Assembly: GCF_029760855.1 (NCBI RefSeq)
Contig: NZ_SOSI01000001.1
Coordinates: 434,001-498,000, forward strand
Source of the DNA: Erythrobacter litoralis
GTDB taxonomy: Bacteria > Pseudomonadota > Alphaproteobacteria > Sphingomonadales > Sphingomonadaceae
Direction of reading: 5' to 3'
DNA length: 64,000 bases
Part shown: piece after piece, positions 55,674-64,000 of the stretch
Layout: each line of letters opens with the position of its first letter
Numbering within the stretch: position 1 is the first letter of the stretch
Program-made: the position numbers and the translations under genes
The notes under the pieces: generated by a model
Database searches by the model: none
The model's input: the letters and a program-made list of their open reading frames with translations, nothing else
What the model was told of the DNA's origin: nothing

Positions 55674-57725
55674 TTACTTGGCCGACAGTTCGGCGACGAG
55701 CGCAGGAGCGGGATAGATCGTCTTCAGCGCTTCCTGCACCGCATCGGTCGATACGGCGACGGTGCGGTTGAGGTTCGGATCGTATCCGTAATTCCCGCCG
55801 AGCGAGTGAATGTTGCCGTCGAACGCGGCGCCGATCACGGTGCCCGCCCGATCAATCACCGGCGATCCCGAATTGCCGCCGATGATATCGTTCGTCGTCA
55901 CGAAATCGTAGGTCGTCGCCATGTTGATATCGGCGCGGTTTTCGGCAAAGGCCGGTGCGACGTCGAACGGCGCATTGCCGGTCGCCCGCTCGAACGTGCC
56001 GCCCATCGTGGTGCTGATCGGCACCTGGTTGCCGCGCTCTTCCCAGCCCTTCACTTGGCCGTAGCTGATGCGCAGGGTGAAGGTCGCATCGGGATAGAGA
56101 CTGTCGCCGTAGGCGGCGAACCGCGCATCGGCGAGCTTCGCGCCGGCGGCGGTGAGCGGCCCGGAATAAGCCTCATCGATCGCCGCATCCAGTTCGCGCT
56201 GCCGTTCGGCCAGTTTGAGCGCATACTGGATCATCGGGTCGTCCGACGCCTCGATTGCCGCCATGCCGCCTTCCCACAACTGCGTGCGATAGGCGGCATC
56301 GGCGAGCCGCGTACCTTCGACCAGCCGCTCGGCCAGCTGTTCCGGGCTTTCCTGCCCAAGCAACAGGCGCGTATCGGGATCGTCCACGCCGAGATATTCA
56401 CGCGCTTTCGACAGGCTCCATTCCATCGTCATCTCGTCGAGCCACGGATAGACCGGCCGCTCGTCGAGCAGGCGCTTGCGCGTCAGCGGCAGGGCGCTGT
56501 CGGTATAGCCCGGCAGACGCTGCGCATTCGGCTTTTCGCGCTCCTGCGCTGCGAACACCAAGGCACGAGCATAGCCGTAAAGCGAGCCCGAGGGCGAAGT
56601 GAAGCGGGCGGGCAGATACAGCGTACGATAGGCATCGACCGCGCCTTCCACCTCCGTCCACGGATCGCCGATCGCGCTATTGCCCGCGCTGCGGCGGCGC
56701 AGCTCGGCTTCCTGTTCGGCCAGCGTGGCCGTGAATTGCGGATCGTTCAGCGCCTTGGTGCGGCCGATATAGACCTTCAGGCTGTTCTCGATCCCGTTCA
56801 GCGTATCGAGCCCTTCGCGCGCCTTTTCCGGGCTCTCGTCCATCGCGCGGATCAGGCGTCCGCGCAGCTCCGACGTCGTCGCCAGCGTGATCGGGAGCCG
56901 TACCTCGCGCTCGAAGGCAAGCTGGCTCTGCGTGTAGAGCCGGCTGGTCGAGCCCGGATTACCGACCACGAAAGTCACTTCGCCCTCTTCCGGCGCGCGT
57001 GGGTTCCATTGCAGGTGGTTCGGCGTATCGACCGGTTCGCCGTTCTCGTAGGCGCGCAGGAAGCTCGCATCGAGCGAATAGCGCGGGAAATTGAAATTGT
57101 CGGGATCGCCACCGAACGTCGCCGCCCGGTCTTCCGGTGCCCAGGCGAGACGGACGTCGGAATATTTGCGATAGGTGTAAAGCTTGTACTGCCCGCCGCC
57201 GAACAGGGTGACGACCTGACAGCGATACTTTTCGGTATCGGGGCAGCTTTCCGTCTCGATCTCCGCAATCCGGGCATCGCGCGCCTTGGTCAGCGCTTCG
57301 CCGGTGAGCGTGCCGAACGAGGCCTTCACCTGATCCGTCACATCCGAGATTTGCGTCACCACTTCGGCCTGCTGACCGGGGCAGGTCAATTCGTCGCTCC
57401 GGTTGGCGGCGACGAAGCCTGCATCGAGATAGTCCGCCCCGGCATCGGAATTGTCGAACAGGCAGCTCGCGACGCAGTGATGGTTGGTGAGGATCAGGCC
57501 GTCGCCCGAAACGAAACTGGCGGAACAGCCACCGGTGAGTCGCACCGCGGCGGCCTGTACCTTGTCGAGCCATGCCTGATCGGGCGCCCAGCCGTAGGTT
57601 TCCTGCATACGTTCGGCGGGAAAATTGTCGAAGGTCCACATGCCTTCGTCGGCCCTGGCGGGGGCGGACGACAGGGCGGAGGCCAGAAGGATGGCGGTGG
57701 AGGCGTAGAAGCTTGTGCGGATCAT
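55674..57725 (-). CDS. S46-family dipeptidyl peptidase
   Basis: 683 residues, signal peptide ending near APARAD (24). Catalytic His in LTNHHCV, Ser in GGNSGSPVID. S46 enzymes (DPP7/DPP11 type) release dipeptides in the periplasm. The frame upstream of ATG 57725 runs into rnpB and is not coding. DPP7 versus DPP11 specificity is not decided. Confidence 0.93.
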   Translation of the reverse strand: MIRTSFYASTAILLASALSSAPARADEGMWTFDNFPAERMQETYGWAPDQAWLDKVQAAAVRLTGGCSASFVSGDGLILTNHHCVASCLFDNSDAGADYLDAGFVAANRSDELTCPGQQAEVVTQISDVTDQVKASFGTLTGEALTKARDARIAEIETESCPDTEKYRCQVVTLFGGGQYKLYTYRKYSDVRLAWAPEDRAATFGGDPDNFNFPRYSLDASFLRAYENGEPVDTPNHLQWNPRAPEEGEVTFVVGNPGSTSRLYTQSQLAFEREVRLPITLATTSELRGRLIRAMDESPEKAREGLDTLNGIENSLKVYIGRTKALNDPQFTATLAEQEAELRRRSAGNSAIGDPWTEVEGAVDAYRTLYLPARFTSPSGSLYGYARALVFAAQEREKPNAQRLPGYTDSALPLTRKRLLDERPVYPWLDEMTMEWSLSKAREYLGVDDPDTRLLLGQESPEQLAERLVEGTRLADAAYRTQLWEGGMAAIEASDDPMIQYALKLAERQRELDAAIDEAYSGPLTAAGAKLADARFAAYGDSLYPDATFTLRISYGQVKGWEERGNQVPISTTMGGTFERATGNAPFDVAPAFAENRADINMATTYDFVTTNDIIGGNSGSPVIDRAGTVIGAAFDGNIHSLGGNYGYDPNLNRTVAVSTDAVQEALKTIYPAPALVAELSAK

Positions 57726-57803
57726 GGAGTCCTCTCTCGATAAACCATGCCGTCTTCCGCCTTCGCCTGTCCGAAGTCCAGTGTCGTTGGTCGAAAGACC
57801 CGA

Positions 57804-58211
<408 letters not shown>

Positions 58212-58539
58212 TGTCTTGGATAGGCGACTTGCGGCCATTCGCCAAGCCGGAACCCGCCAATGGAATGTTGGACCGTTCGAGGGTTTCGACTGCGGGTGTC
58301 CAACCCGATGGAACACATGGAACACGGTTCAGGCGGACAAAATGGCAGGCGGGTTGCGGGCGCTTGAAGTTCAACGGGAGAGGGCGAGTGGATGCATGGA
58401 ACACGCAAGCCGGAATGCATGATCGGCAGGGGGTAGGAAACCGAGCGATGGAACGCGCTGCGCTCGAATGGCAGAAAATGGGGTGCAAAGTGGACTGTCC
58501 AGTTTCTACTCCCGTTCAATCGGAACCAGACGCTGCTAG
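58212..58539. other. Gene-free region upstream of rnpB with an iterated motif
   Basis: No convincing gene. ATGGAACAC occurs as a perfect tandem pair at 58308-58325, again at 58396-58404, and as ATGGAAC at 58448-58454, all in one orientation. On the rnpB strand they read GTGTTCCAT. They lie about 100-240 bases upstream of the RNA start. No clean -35/-10 pair stands out. Confidence 0.5.
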
Positions 58540-59274
58540 TCAAACCATTCCCGTGCGCAGTGCTTTCGCCCAATCAAGGCGCTTGTGAGCCTCCGCTTCC
58601 CGCGCTGCCTTTTCCCAATCATAGGCGACCATGTGAAAACTCGCTTCCCACTCACCATTCTCCTTGGTAACGATCGCGTACCGGGCGTGCGGCGCTCCGT
58701 TCTGAATAACGTGAGGGAATGGATGGTCGTCGTCATAGGCTGGCAAGCCGACGCTCCCCGGGTTCACGATCAAGCGTCCGTCAGTAAGTCTGACAGCTCT
58801 TGGAACATGGGTATGACCGCACAGAATGAGCGAAGCATCGGTCGTACCTGCTCTCTCTGCCACTTCGTCTAACGTGGCCGGACGGACCCCCTGCTCGGTC
58901 ACCGTTTCTAGAAAATAGATCAGATCGCTGTCTGGCGTCCCATGAACCAACAGCACGTCATCCGAGAGGCGCAGCGTTTCAGGTAAGGCTGCAAACCAAG
59001 CCAACTGGTCTTCGCGCAGTGTCAATCTGGCGTGCCTGTCCGACAAACCCATCTGGTCGGGTGTCCCGTTCAAGACCTGCCTCTCGTGGTTTCCGCGTAT
59101 GGTTGGAAAATCCAATTTCATGAGACGATCAGCCGTTTTCTCCGGCCAAAGAGCACCCGAGCAAATGTCTCCAAGATTGACGATTTGATCCACCGACTGG
59201 CGGTTCGCGTGAGCGATCACTGCATCGAGCGCTGATATGTTGCCGTGAATATCTGAAAGGACCGCAATTTTCAT
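58540..59274 (-). CDS. Metallophosphoesterase (YfcE/calcineurin-like)
   Basis: 244 residues. Motifs DIHGN, NLGDI, GNHER and CGHTH are complete, as in small MPP-fold phosphodiesterases. GC is visibly lower than the neighbours. The start ATG is at 59274. It stands apart between the rnpB region and a decayed gene, so it may be an insertion. Substrate unknown. Confidence 0.88.
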   Translation of the reverse strand: MKIAVLSDIHGNISALDAVIAHANRQSVDQIVNLGDICSGALWPEKTADRLMKLDFPTIRGNHERQVLNGTPDQMGLSDRHARLTLREDQLAWFAALPETLRLSDDVLLVHGTPDSDLIYFLETVTEQGVRPATLDEVAERAGTTDASLILCGHTHVPRAVRLTDGRLIVNPGSVGLPAYDDDHPFPHVIQNGAPHARYAIVTKENGEWEASFHMVAYDWEKAAREAEAHKRLDWAKALRTGMV

Positions 59275-59423
59275 TTCGGGCTAATAGCGAAGCCAACTGT
59301 CAACCGTAACCCATTCGTCCGCTTTCGGCGCGAAGGAGGGAAGCACCTGATACCCGCTATGGGGTCGTTAGCGGACATCGCATTAGACCGGCGTCCCTTG
59401 GATCAAATAGCGTATCCCAATAC

Positions 59424-59456
59424 AAAAACCCCGCCGATCCACTCCGGACCGGCGGC
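59424..59456 (-). terminator. Terminator of the decayed gene
   Basis: Read on the minus strand, CCGCCGGTCCGGAG...GATCGGCGGGG forms a stem with one mismatch and is followed by TTTTTGTATT. It follows the gene remnant. Confidence 0.7.
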
Positions 59457-59482
59457 GTCTTCGGATAATTTCATAGGCTAGA

Positions 59483-59599
59483 TCAGCTGTAGTTGACCTC
59501 CAGCGACGCCGTCCGGCTGGTCTTGCGGCGCATTACGCCGCCGGTGTCGAAGATGGTGATCGGCGAATAGCCCGAATTGGTCAGGCCGCTAAGCGCATC
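59483..59599 (-). pseudogene. 3' remnant of an unidentified gene
   Basis: 39 codons (DALSGLTNSGYSPITIFDTG ... ending SLEVNYS and a TGA) with coding-like composition. An in-frame TAG lies directly upstream and no start is possible. A good terminator follows on the same strand, as if the end of a real gene had survived a deletion. Family unknown. Confidence 0.5.
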
Positions 59600-59608
59600 C
59601 TATACGGC

Positions 59609-60355
59609 CTACCGCGTCCGGCCCCGGTCCCGGTCCAGCAAGAGCTGGAACAGGATCGCGCGCACTTCGCCGTCGATCGTGCCGTTGATCGTTTCGGGCC
59701 GCCAGCGGCGCTGGAAGGCTTCGACCGCCTTATGGCCGTCCGAAATGTCGTAGCCGAACCGTTCGAGCGCGAGGTAGAACGAGGCGTCGTTGTCGAACGG
59801 ATCGCCGCGCTCCAGCTTTTCCGGACGCGGCAGGCACAGGCCGTATTCGGCGAGGCGGCCCCACGGGAACAGTTCGCCCGGATCGATCTTGCGACCCGGC
59901 GCGACGTCCGAATGGCCGACCACGTTGGCGCGCGGGATATCGTAGCGCTTCACGATCCGCGAGACCAACGGCACCAGCGCCTCGAACTGCGCCTCGTTGA
60001 AGTCGCGATAGCCGTATTTATGGCCCGGATGGTCGAGCTCGATGCCGACGCTGGCGGAATTCACATCGCGATGGCCGCGCCAGTACGAGACGCCCGCATG
60101 CCAGGCACGTTTTTCTTCCGGAACCAGCCGGACGACCTCGCCCTGCTCGCCGATCAGGTAATGCGCGGAGACCTTGGCGTCCGGATCGCACAACCGTTCG
60201 ATCGCGAAGCCCTTGTCCTCCATTTCGGTGTAATGGATGACGACCATCGAGATCGGCAGGGTGCGTTCGTCGTGATTGGGCGAGAGGACCTCGCGGTCGA
60301 CCAGCTCGTCCTTGCTTAAGGGAAGCCGCTCGCCGGGCGTGCCGAAATCGCTCAA
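59609..60355 (-). CDS. N-acetylmuramoyl-L-alanine amidase (AmpD/AmiD-like)
   Basis: 248 residues. Zinc ligands can be seen in VVIHYTE and GHSDVAPGRKIDPG; the intermediate SVGIELDHPG segment and the C-terminal peptidoglycan-binding-like helix (KAVEAFQRRWRPE) match AmiD. It cleaves muropeptides. TTG start overlapping the chpT stop (TTGA). No signal peptide, so cytoplasmic recycling (AmpD role) is likely. Confidence 0.88.
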   Translation of the reverse strand: MSDFGTPGERLPLSKDELVDREVLSPNHDERTLPISMVVIHYTEMEDKGFAIERLCDPDAKVSAHYLIGEQGEVVRLVPEEKRAWHAGVSYWRGHRDVNSASVGIELDHPGHKYGYRDFNEAQFEALVPLVSRIVKRYDIPRANVVGHSDVAPGRKIDPGELFPWGRLAEYGLCLPRPEKLERGDPFDNDASFYLALERFGYDISDGHKAVEAFQRRWRPETINGTIDGEVRAILFQLLLDRDRGRTR

Positions 60356-61011
60356 CCGATCAGCCCTTCGCTTTCGGGCATGAACGCGCCGAGCACCAGC
60401 GTTCCTTCGTCGCGGGCGAATTGGAGGCCGCCGCCATGCTGTTCGGCGAGCAGCGCGATCATGTGCGCCGCCGCCGTCCGGCTCGAAAGCTCGGCCGGAT
60501 CGAGGCTGCCGTCGAGCGCCTTGCCGATCGTATCGTCGAACCCGATCTTGGGGCCGGCTGCGCGCACCACGATTTCGCAATTCCCGTCGCGGATTTCGGC
60601 GCCGACATCGAGCGTCCCGCCGCGCACCAGAGCATCGATCGCAATCTGTGCGAAGTTCAGCAGCACCTTCACCGCCGGCTTGCCGAGATTGGCGACATCG
60701 AGCGCCCAGTTGACCGTGATGTTGCCCTTGTCGACCAGGAGCGCTTCGATCAGCGACTTGGGTTCGGCCATATCCACCCGGTCGCCGAACCCGCCCGCCG
60801 CACCGAAGGCGAGGCGGAAGAATTTGAGCTTGCTGGTGCTGGTGCGCGCGCTCTGTTCGAGGAGGCCCATCACGTTCTCGCGCATTTCGTCGTCGGTTTC
60901 CAGCGCCAGCAGTTCCAGCCCGTTGCTGAGGGCGCCCACCGGGCTCAGCATATCGTGGCACAGGCGCGAACACAGCATGGCGGCAAGGTCGATCGAATTT
61001 TTGTCGTTCAT
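60352..61011 (-). CDS. chpT: ChpT-like histidine phosphotransferase
   Basis: 219 residues with the phospho-acceptor H19 in LCSRLCHDMLSPVGAL and a degenerate ATPase-like C-terminal domain. In Caulobacter ChpT relays phosphate from CckA to CtrA and CpdR in cell cycle control. It overlaps the amidase start. The name is by family. Confidence 0.82.
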   Translation of the reverse strand: MNDKNSIDLAAMLCSRLCHDMLSPVGALSNGLELLALETDDEMRENVMGLLEQSARTSTSKLKFFRLAFGAAGGFGDRVDMAEPKSLIEALLVDKGNITVNWALDVANLGKPAVKVLLNFAQIAIDALVRGGTLDVGAEIRDGNCEIVVRAAGPKIGFDDTIGKALDGSLDPAELSSRTAAAHMIALLAEQHGGGLQFARDEGTLVLGAFMPESEGLIG

Positions 61012-61045
61012 CGGTGGTCCGTTGGATTGGTGCGTAAGCGGGCTT

Positions 61046-61438
61046 CTAGCGAGGGGCGACCTCATAGGGAAGCGCGCTGAATGCGCCAGCCCCCGCCCGC
61101 CAGAACGTGACCCGCCCCGCCGCGATTATGGCCCACACCGCCCTATCGTCCGCCGCGCGCTGTGCGTCGGTGGCGGATGGCCGGGCGAGGCCGTTGGGGT
61201 GGGAATGGTAATATCCCACGACCTGCGGCCCGCCGCCGCGCGCGGCCCGGTGCGCGTCGATCAGCGCTTGTGGGTCGATCTCGAACTGCGTTTGGGGCAA
61301 GGGATGAACGTTACCGGCCGGTATGGCGCCGGTGATGCGGCCGGGCTCGCCCACAAGGATGCCGCAGCATTCGTTGGGATGAACGCGGTTTGCTTCGTGG
61401 AGCATAGCGCTCAGGATTTTTTCTGTAATCGCCAGCAC
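61046..61438 (-). CDS. JAMM/Mov34-type metalloprotease
   Basis: 130 residues. JAMM residues E23 (NECCGIL), H78 and H80 (YYHSHPNG), S88 and D91 (PSATD). GTG start. Bacterial members remove small sulfur-carrier or ubiquitin-like tails, or act in cysteine synthesis. No such partner is near. It is 34 bases upstream of chpT on the same strand. Confidence 0.85.
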   Translation of the reverse strand: MLAITEKILSAMLHEANRVHPNECCGILVGEPGRITGAIPAGNVHPLPQTQFEIDPQALIDAHRAARGGGPQVVGYYHSHPNGLARPSATDAQRAADDRAVWAIIAAGRVTFWRAGAGAFSALPYEVAPR

Positions 61439-61451
61439 ACCCCAAGGTTAT

Positions 61452-61479
61452 CCGTTCGCCTTTAACTTGTCGAAGGGCT
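61452..61479. repeat. Degenerate third copy of the 28-bp gat-gap repeat
   Basis: Differs from 31523-31550 at about five positions and has a similar T-rich flank. A weaker inverse copy (CTTCGACAGGCGCGAGG) is at about 61591-61607, giving a loose inverted pair. Confidence 0.55.
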
Positions 61480-61614
61480 GCTTTTCCTTTTTAGGCTGGG
61501 CATGCCGTTCTGGACTTACATGATGCTTCGTCGCGACGTCCGGTTAACCACGGAGCCGACAGATAATCTCTTTGAGACGATAAGCAGAGCACTTCGACAG
61601 GCGCGAGGCATATA

Positions 61615-62562
61615 GTGGTAGGAGACGACACGATCCTCGAAGGCCGAACCGAAACCTCGGACCGCCTCGACAAGGCGCTCGCCCAAGGCACCGATCTGTC
61701 GCGCGAACGTATCAAGACGCTGATCGCGCAGGGCCATGTCGAGATCGCCGGAAAGCTTGCCACCTCGCCCTCCGCGAAGGTCGAGGCCGGCACCCCCTAT
61801 CGCATAGCCCTCCCCGCCCCCGAACCGCTCGAAACCGAAGCGCAGGCCATTCCGCTCGATATCGTGTTCGAGGATGCGGACCTGATCGTCGTAAACAAGC
61901 CCGCCGGCATGGTTGTGCATCCGGCCGCGGGAAATCGCGACGGGACGCTGGTCAACGCCCTGCTCCACCACTGCCGGGGGCAGCTTTCCGGCATCAACGG
62001 TGTCGAGCGGCCCGGCATCGTCCACCGGATCGACAAGGACACCTCCGGCCTGCTGGTCGTCGCCAAGTCCGACGCGGCGCATGAGGGGCTCGCCCGCCAG
62101 TTCGCCGACCATTCGATCATCCGCCGCTATCAGGCTATTTGTGCAGGGCATCCCAATCCGCGCGACGGCATGATCGGGGGCCGCATCGGCCGCTCGGACA
62201 AAGATCGCAAGAAGATGGCGGTGCTGCCCCCCGGCGCGAAACGCGGTAAGCATGCGGTCACGCATTACCGTACGGACCGCACCTTCGCCCACGCGGCGCT
62301 GATCGAATGCCGGCTCGAAACGGGGCGCACGCATCAGGTGCGTGTTCACTGCCAGTCAATCGGCAATCCGCTACTCGGAGATCCAGTCTACGGACGCACG
62401 CCGAAAGCGCTGAAACCGGTTCTTGAGCACCTCGGTTTCGCGCGTCAGGCTCTGCATGCGACGCGGCTCGGATTCAGCCATCCTATCAGCGGTGAAAGCT
62501 TGGATTTCCGGGCTGAAATGCCCTCCGATATGCGGGAACTGATCGACGAAATCGCTCGTTGA
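61615..62562 (+). CDS. RluD-like 23S rRNA pseudouridine synthase
   Basis: 315 residues with an S4 domain (DRLDKALAQGTDLSRERIK) and the catalytic Asp in HRIDKDTSG, plus TGRTHQVRVHC. The start (GTG 61615) is inferred from ORF length and family. Second RluA-family enzyme in the window; it lacks the basic tail of the first. Likely modifies positions 1911/1915/1917. Confidence 0.9.
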   Translation: MVGDDTILEGRTETSDRLDKALAQGTDLSRERIKTLIAQGHVEIAGKLATSPSAKVEAGTPYRIALPAPEPLETEAQAIPLDIVFEDADLIVVNKPAGMVVHPAAGNRDGTLVNALLHHCRGQLSGINGVERPGIVHRIDKDTSGLLVVAKSDAAHEGLARQFADHSIIRRYQAICAGHPNPRDGMIGGRIGRSDKDRKKMAVLPPGAKRGKHAVTHYRTDRTFAHAALIECRLETGRTHQVRVHCQSIGNPLLGDPVYGRTPKALKPVLEHLGFARQALHATRLGFSHPISGESLDFRAEMPSDMRELIDEIAR

Positions 62563-62682
62563 AATCGACGAAACGCAGTGCAAATTTCGGTCGCTTCCGT
62601 GTATATAGATGCAGTGGCCCGAAGACCGGATGCCCAGCAGGGGTCCGGCAACCGCGGTCGACGACAGAAAGGTTAGGGTAAC

Positions 62683-63588
62683 GTGAGCAATTCCAAATCC
62701 TTGAGCGTTCCGACGCTCGGCGGTGAGCAGAGCCTCAACCGCTATCTCTCCGAAATCAAGAAGTTTCCGATTCTCACACCCGAGCAGGAATACATGCTCG
62801 CGAAGCGGTACGAGGAACACGAGGATTCCGAAGCTGCGGCGCAGCTCGTCACCTCGCACCTGCGGCTCGTGTCCAAGATCGCGATGGGCTATCGCGGATA
62901 TGGCCTGCCCGTCAGCGACCTTATTTCCGAAGGCAATGTCGGCCTGATGCAGGGCGTCAAGAAGTTCGAGGCCGATCGCGGCTTCCGCCTGGCAACCTAT
63001 GCAATGTGGTGGATCAAGGCGAGCATCCAGGAATACATCCTGCGTTCGTGGAGCCTCGTGAAGATGGGCACCACCGCCGCGCAGAAGAAGCTGTTCTTCA
63101 ATCTGCGCCGCATGAAGAAGAACCTCGATGCCTACGAGGACACCGATCTCCATCCCGACGATGTGAAGAAGATCGCAACCGATCTCGGCGTGCCCGAGCA
63201 GGAGGTGGTCAACATGAACCGCCGGATGCTGATGGGCGGTGACGGATCACTCAACGTGCCGATGCGCAATGGCGAAGACGGCAGCGGCCAGTGGCAGGAC
63301 TGGCTGACCGACGATCGCCCGCTGCAGGACGAAACCGTTGCCGACGCGCAGGAAAAGGAAGTCCGCCACGACATGCTGATCGAGGCGATGGACAACCTCA
63401 ACGACCGCGAAAAGCATATCTTCACCGAGCGCCGCCTGACCGACAACCCGCAGACGCTGGAAGAACTCAGCCAGGTCTACGATGTCAGCCGCGAACGCAT
63501 CCGCCAGATCGAGGTGCGTGCATTCGAGAAGGTGCAGAAAGCGATGAAGGCGATCGCCAGCGAAAAGCTGCTGGCGGGCGCTGCATAA
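62683..63588 (+). CDS. rpoH: Heat-shock sigma factor sigma-32
   Basis: 301 residues. Regions 2 and 4 of sigma-70 type are clear, with the RpoH box QKKLFFNLRR around residue 132 that is specific for RpoH. GTG start with AGGG upstream. It directs transcription of chaperones such as clpB, whose promoter-like site is in this window. A TATATAG at 62602 could be its own -10. Followed by a strong terminator. Confidence 0.95.
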   Translation: MSNSKSLSVPTLGGEQSLNRYLSEIKKFPILTPEQEYMLAKRYEEHEDSEAAAQLVTSHLRLVSKIAMGYRGYGLPVSDLISEGNVGLMQGVKKFEADRGFRLATYAMWWIKASIQEYILRSWSLVKMGTTAAQKKLFFNLRRMKKNLDAYEDTDLHPDDVKKIATDLGVPEQEVVNMNRRMLMGGDGSLNVPMRNGEDGSGQWQDWLTDDRPLQDETVADAQEKEVRHDMLIEAMDNLNDREKHIFTERRLTDNPQTLEELSQVYDVSRERIRQIEVRAFEKVQKAMKAIASEKLLAGAA

Positions 63589-63611
63589 GCTTCTCCGAGG
63601 ATAACAAATCG

Positions 63612-63643
63612 AAGGCCGCGCATCACAAACGATGCGCGGCCTT
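63612..63643 (+). terminator. Terminator after rpoH
   Basis: A 13-bp stem (63612-63624 with 63631-63643) with ACAAAC loop and a TTTTT tail. Confidence 0.9.
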
Positions 63644-63658
63644 TTTCGCATCAGCCAG

Positions 63659-64000
63659 CTATCGATCGGCCAGCATGTCGATCAACTCCGCGGTCTTGCC
63701 GTTTTCCTCTGCGTGCCGGAACGCCTTCACCTGCTCGACGCACACTTCCCGAGGCGTCGGCGTCTGCTGGAGGAGGCCGAACGACTCGTCGATGAAATCG
63801 TCCAGCGGCATGTATTGGTCGTTGTTCGCCTGTCCGGGGGTAAGATCGGTCTGCACGCCCGGCGGGACGATCTCGATTACCTCGACCTTGCCTTCGAGCA
63901 CCTTGCGAAGCGTCATCGTGTAGGAATGGAGCGCCGCCTTGGTCGCGGAATAGGTCGGTGCTTTCGGCAGGGGCACAAAGGCCAGACCTGAGCTGACATT
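63659..64000 (-). CDS. SDR-family oxidoreductase, 5' part beyond the window
   Basis: 114 residues of the C-terminal half are visible: NVSSGLAFVPLPKAPTYSATK carries the catalytic Ser and Tyr-Lys, followed by VEIVPPGVQTDLTP. The Rossmann start is to the right of the window. Resembles DltE-like short-chain dehydrogenases. Convergent with rpoH. Confidence 0.85.
   Translation of the reverse strand, partial: NVSSGLAFVPLPKAPTYSATKAALHSYTMTLRKVLEGKVEVIEIVPPGVQTDLTPGQANNDQYMPLDDFIDESFGLLQQTPTPREVCVEQVKAFRHAEENGKTAELIDMLADR

Noticed and set aside
59609-60355. Amidase as a prophage lysis gene
   Set aside because: No holin, tail or integrase genes nearby; it has the AmiD/AmpD form and overlaps chpT.

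Overview
The window reads as chromosomal DNA of an alphaproteobacterium of the order Sphingomonadales, most likely the Erythrobacter/Altererythrobacter group. The grounds are high GC, two large TonB receptors with the VVTGSRIQR plug start, a ChpT-type phosphotransferase, an ATP12-type chaperone, an RpoH with the QKKLFFNLR box, a TorF-type porin, and many ATGA/GTGA/TTGA stop-start overlaps. This is family recognition by eye; no search was run. I see no phage, transposase, CRISPR array or tRNA.

Left part (1-6.7 kb). A partial mercuric-reductase-like flavoprotein is divergent from arsM, an SDR epimerase and two convergent small glycosyltransferases of the kinds found with arsenosugar synthesis. 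A beta-oxidation pair (SDR 3-hydroxyacyl-CoA dehydrogenase and thiolase) follows.

6.8-17.2 kb is accessory in character. Two different 2-oxoglutarate/Fe(II) oxygenases, one fused to a TPR-like array, and a SAM methyltransferase form a tightly overlapping operon. It faces two TonB receptors separated by a small exported protein. This is the best candidate for an undescribed modification/uptake system.

17.5-33 kb. ClpB has a heat-shock-like promoter and is followed by a HerA/DUF87-type ATPase, an M16 lipoprotein protease, a set of exported proteins including an M48 protease, TrmL, the GatCAB amidotransferase genes (with repeat elements in both spacers), an FKBP isomerase and ribosomal protein bS21.

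33-44 kb. A five-gene overlapping operon (fluoride channel, RluC-like pseudouridine synthase, HAD phosphatase, small membrane protein, ATP12) is followed by a CsbD-like small protein. An Mla/Mce lipid transport operon with a PqiC-like lipoprotein and a DsbA-like protein comes next, then valS and queE.

44-58 kb. A second HerA-like ATPase, a TSUP exporter with its TIGR02186-type partner, an NfrB-like glycosyltransferase with an NfrA-C-terminal-like partner, NhaA, glyoxalase I, a TorF porin, a PPP-type phosphatase overlapping UDP-glucose dehydrogenase, an S46 peptidase and RNase P RNA (rnpB, minus strand).

58-64 kb. Three and a half copies of a short iterated motif lie upstream of rnpB. A metallophosphoesterase follows, then a decayed gene end that keeps its terminator, an amidase/ChpT/JAMM set, RluD, the heat-shock sigma factor rpoH, and a partial SDR cut by the right edge. 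rpoH and the probable sigma-32 promoter of clpB are both in the window, so a regulator and a likely target can be seen together.
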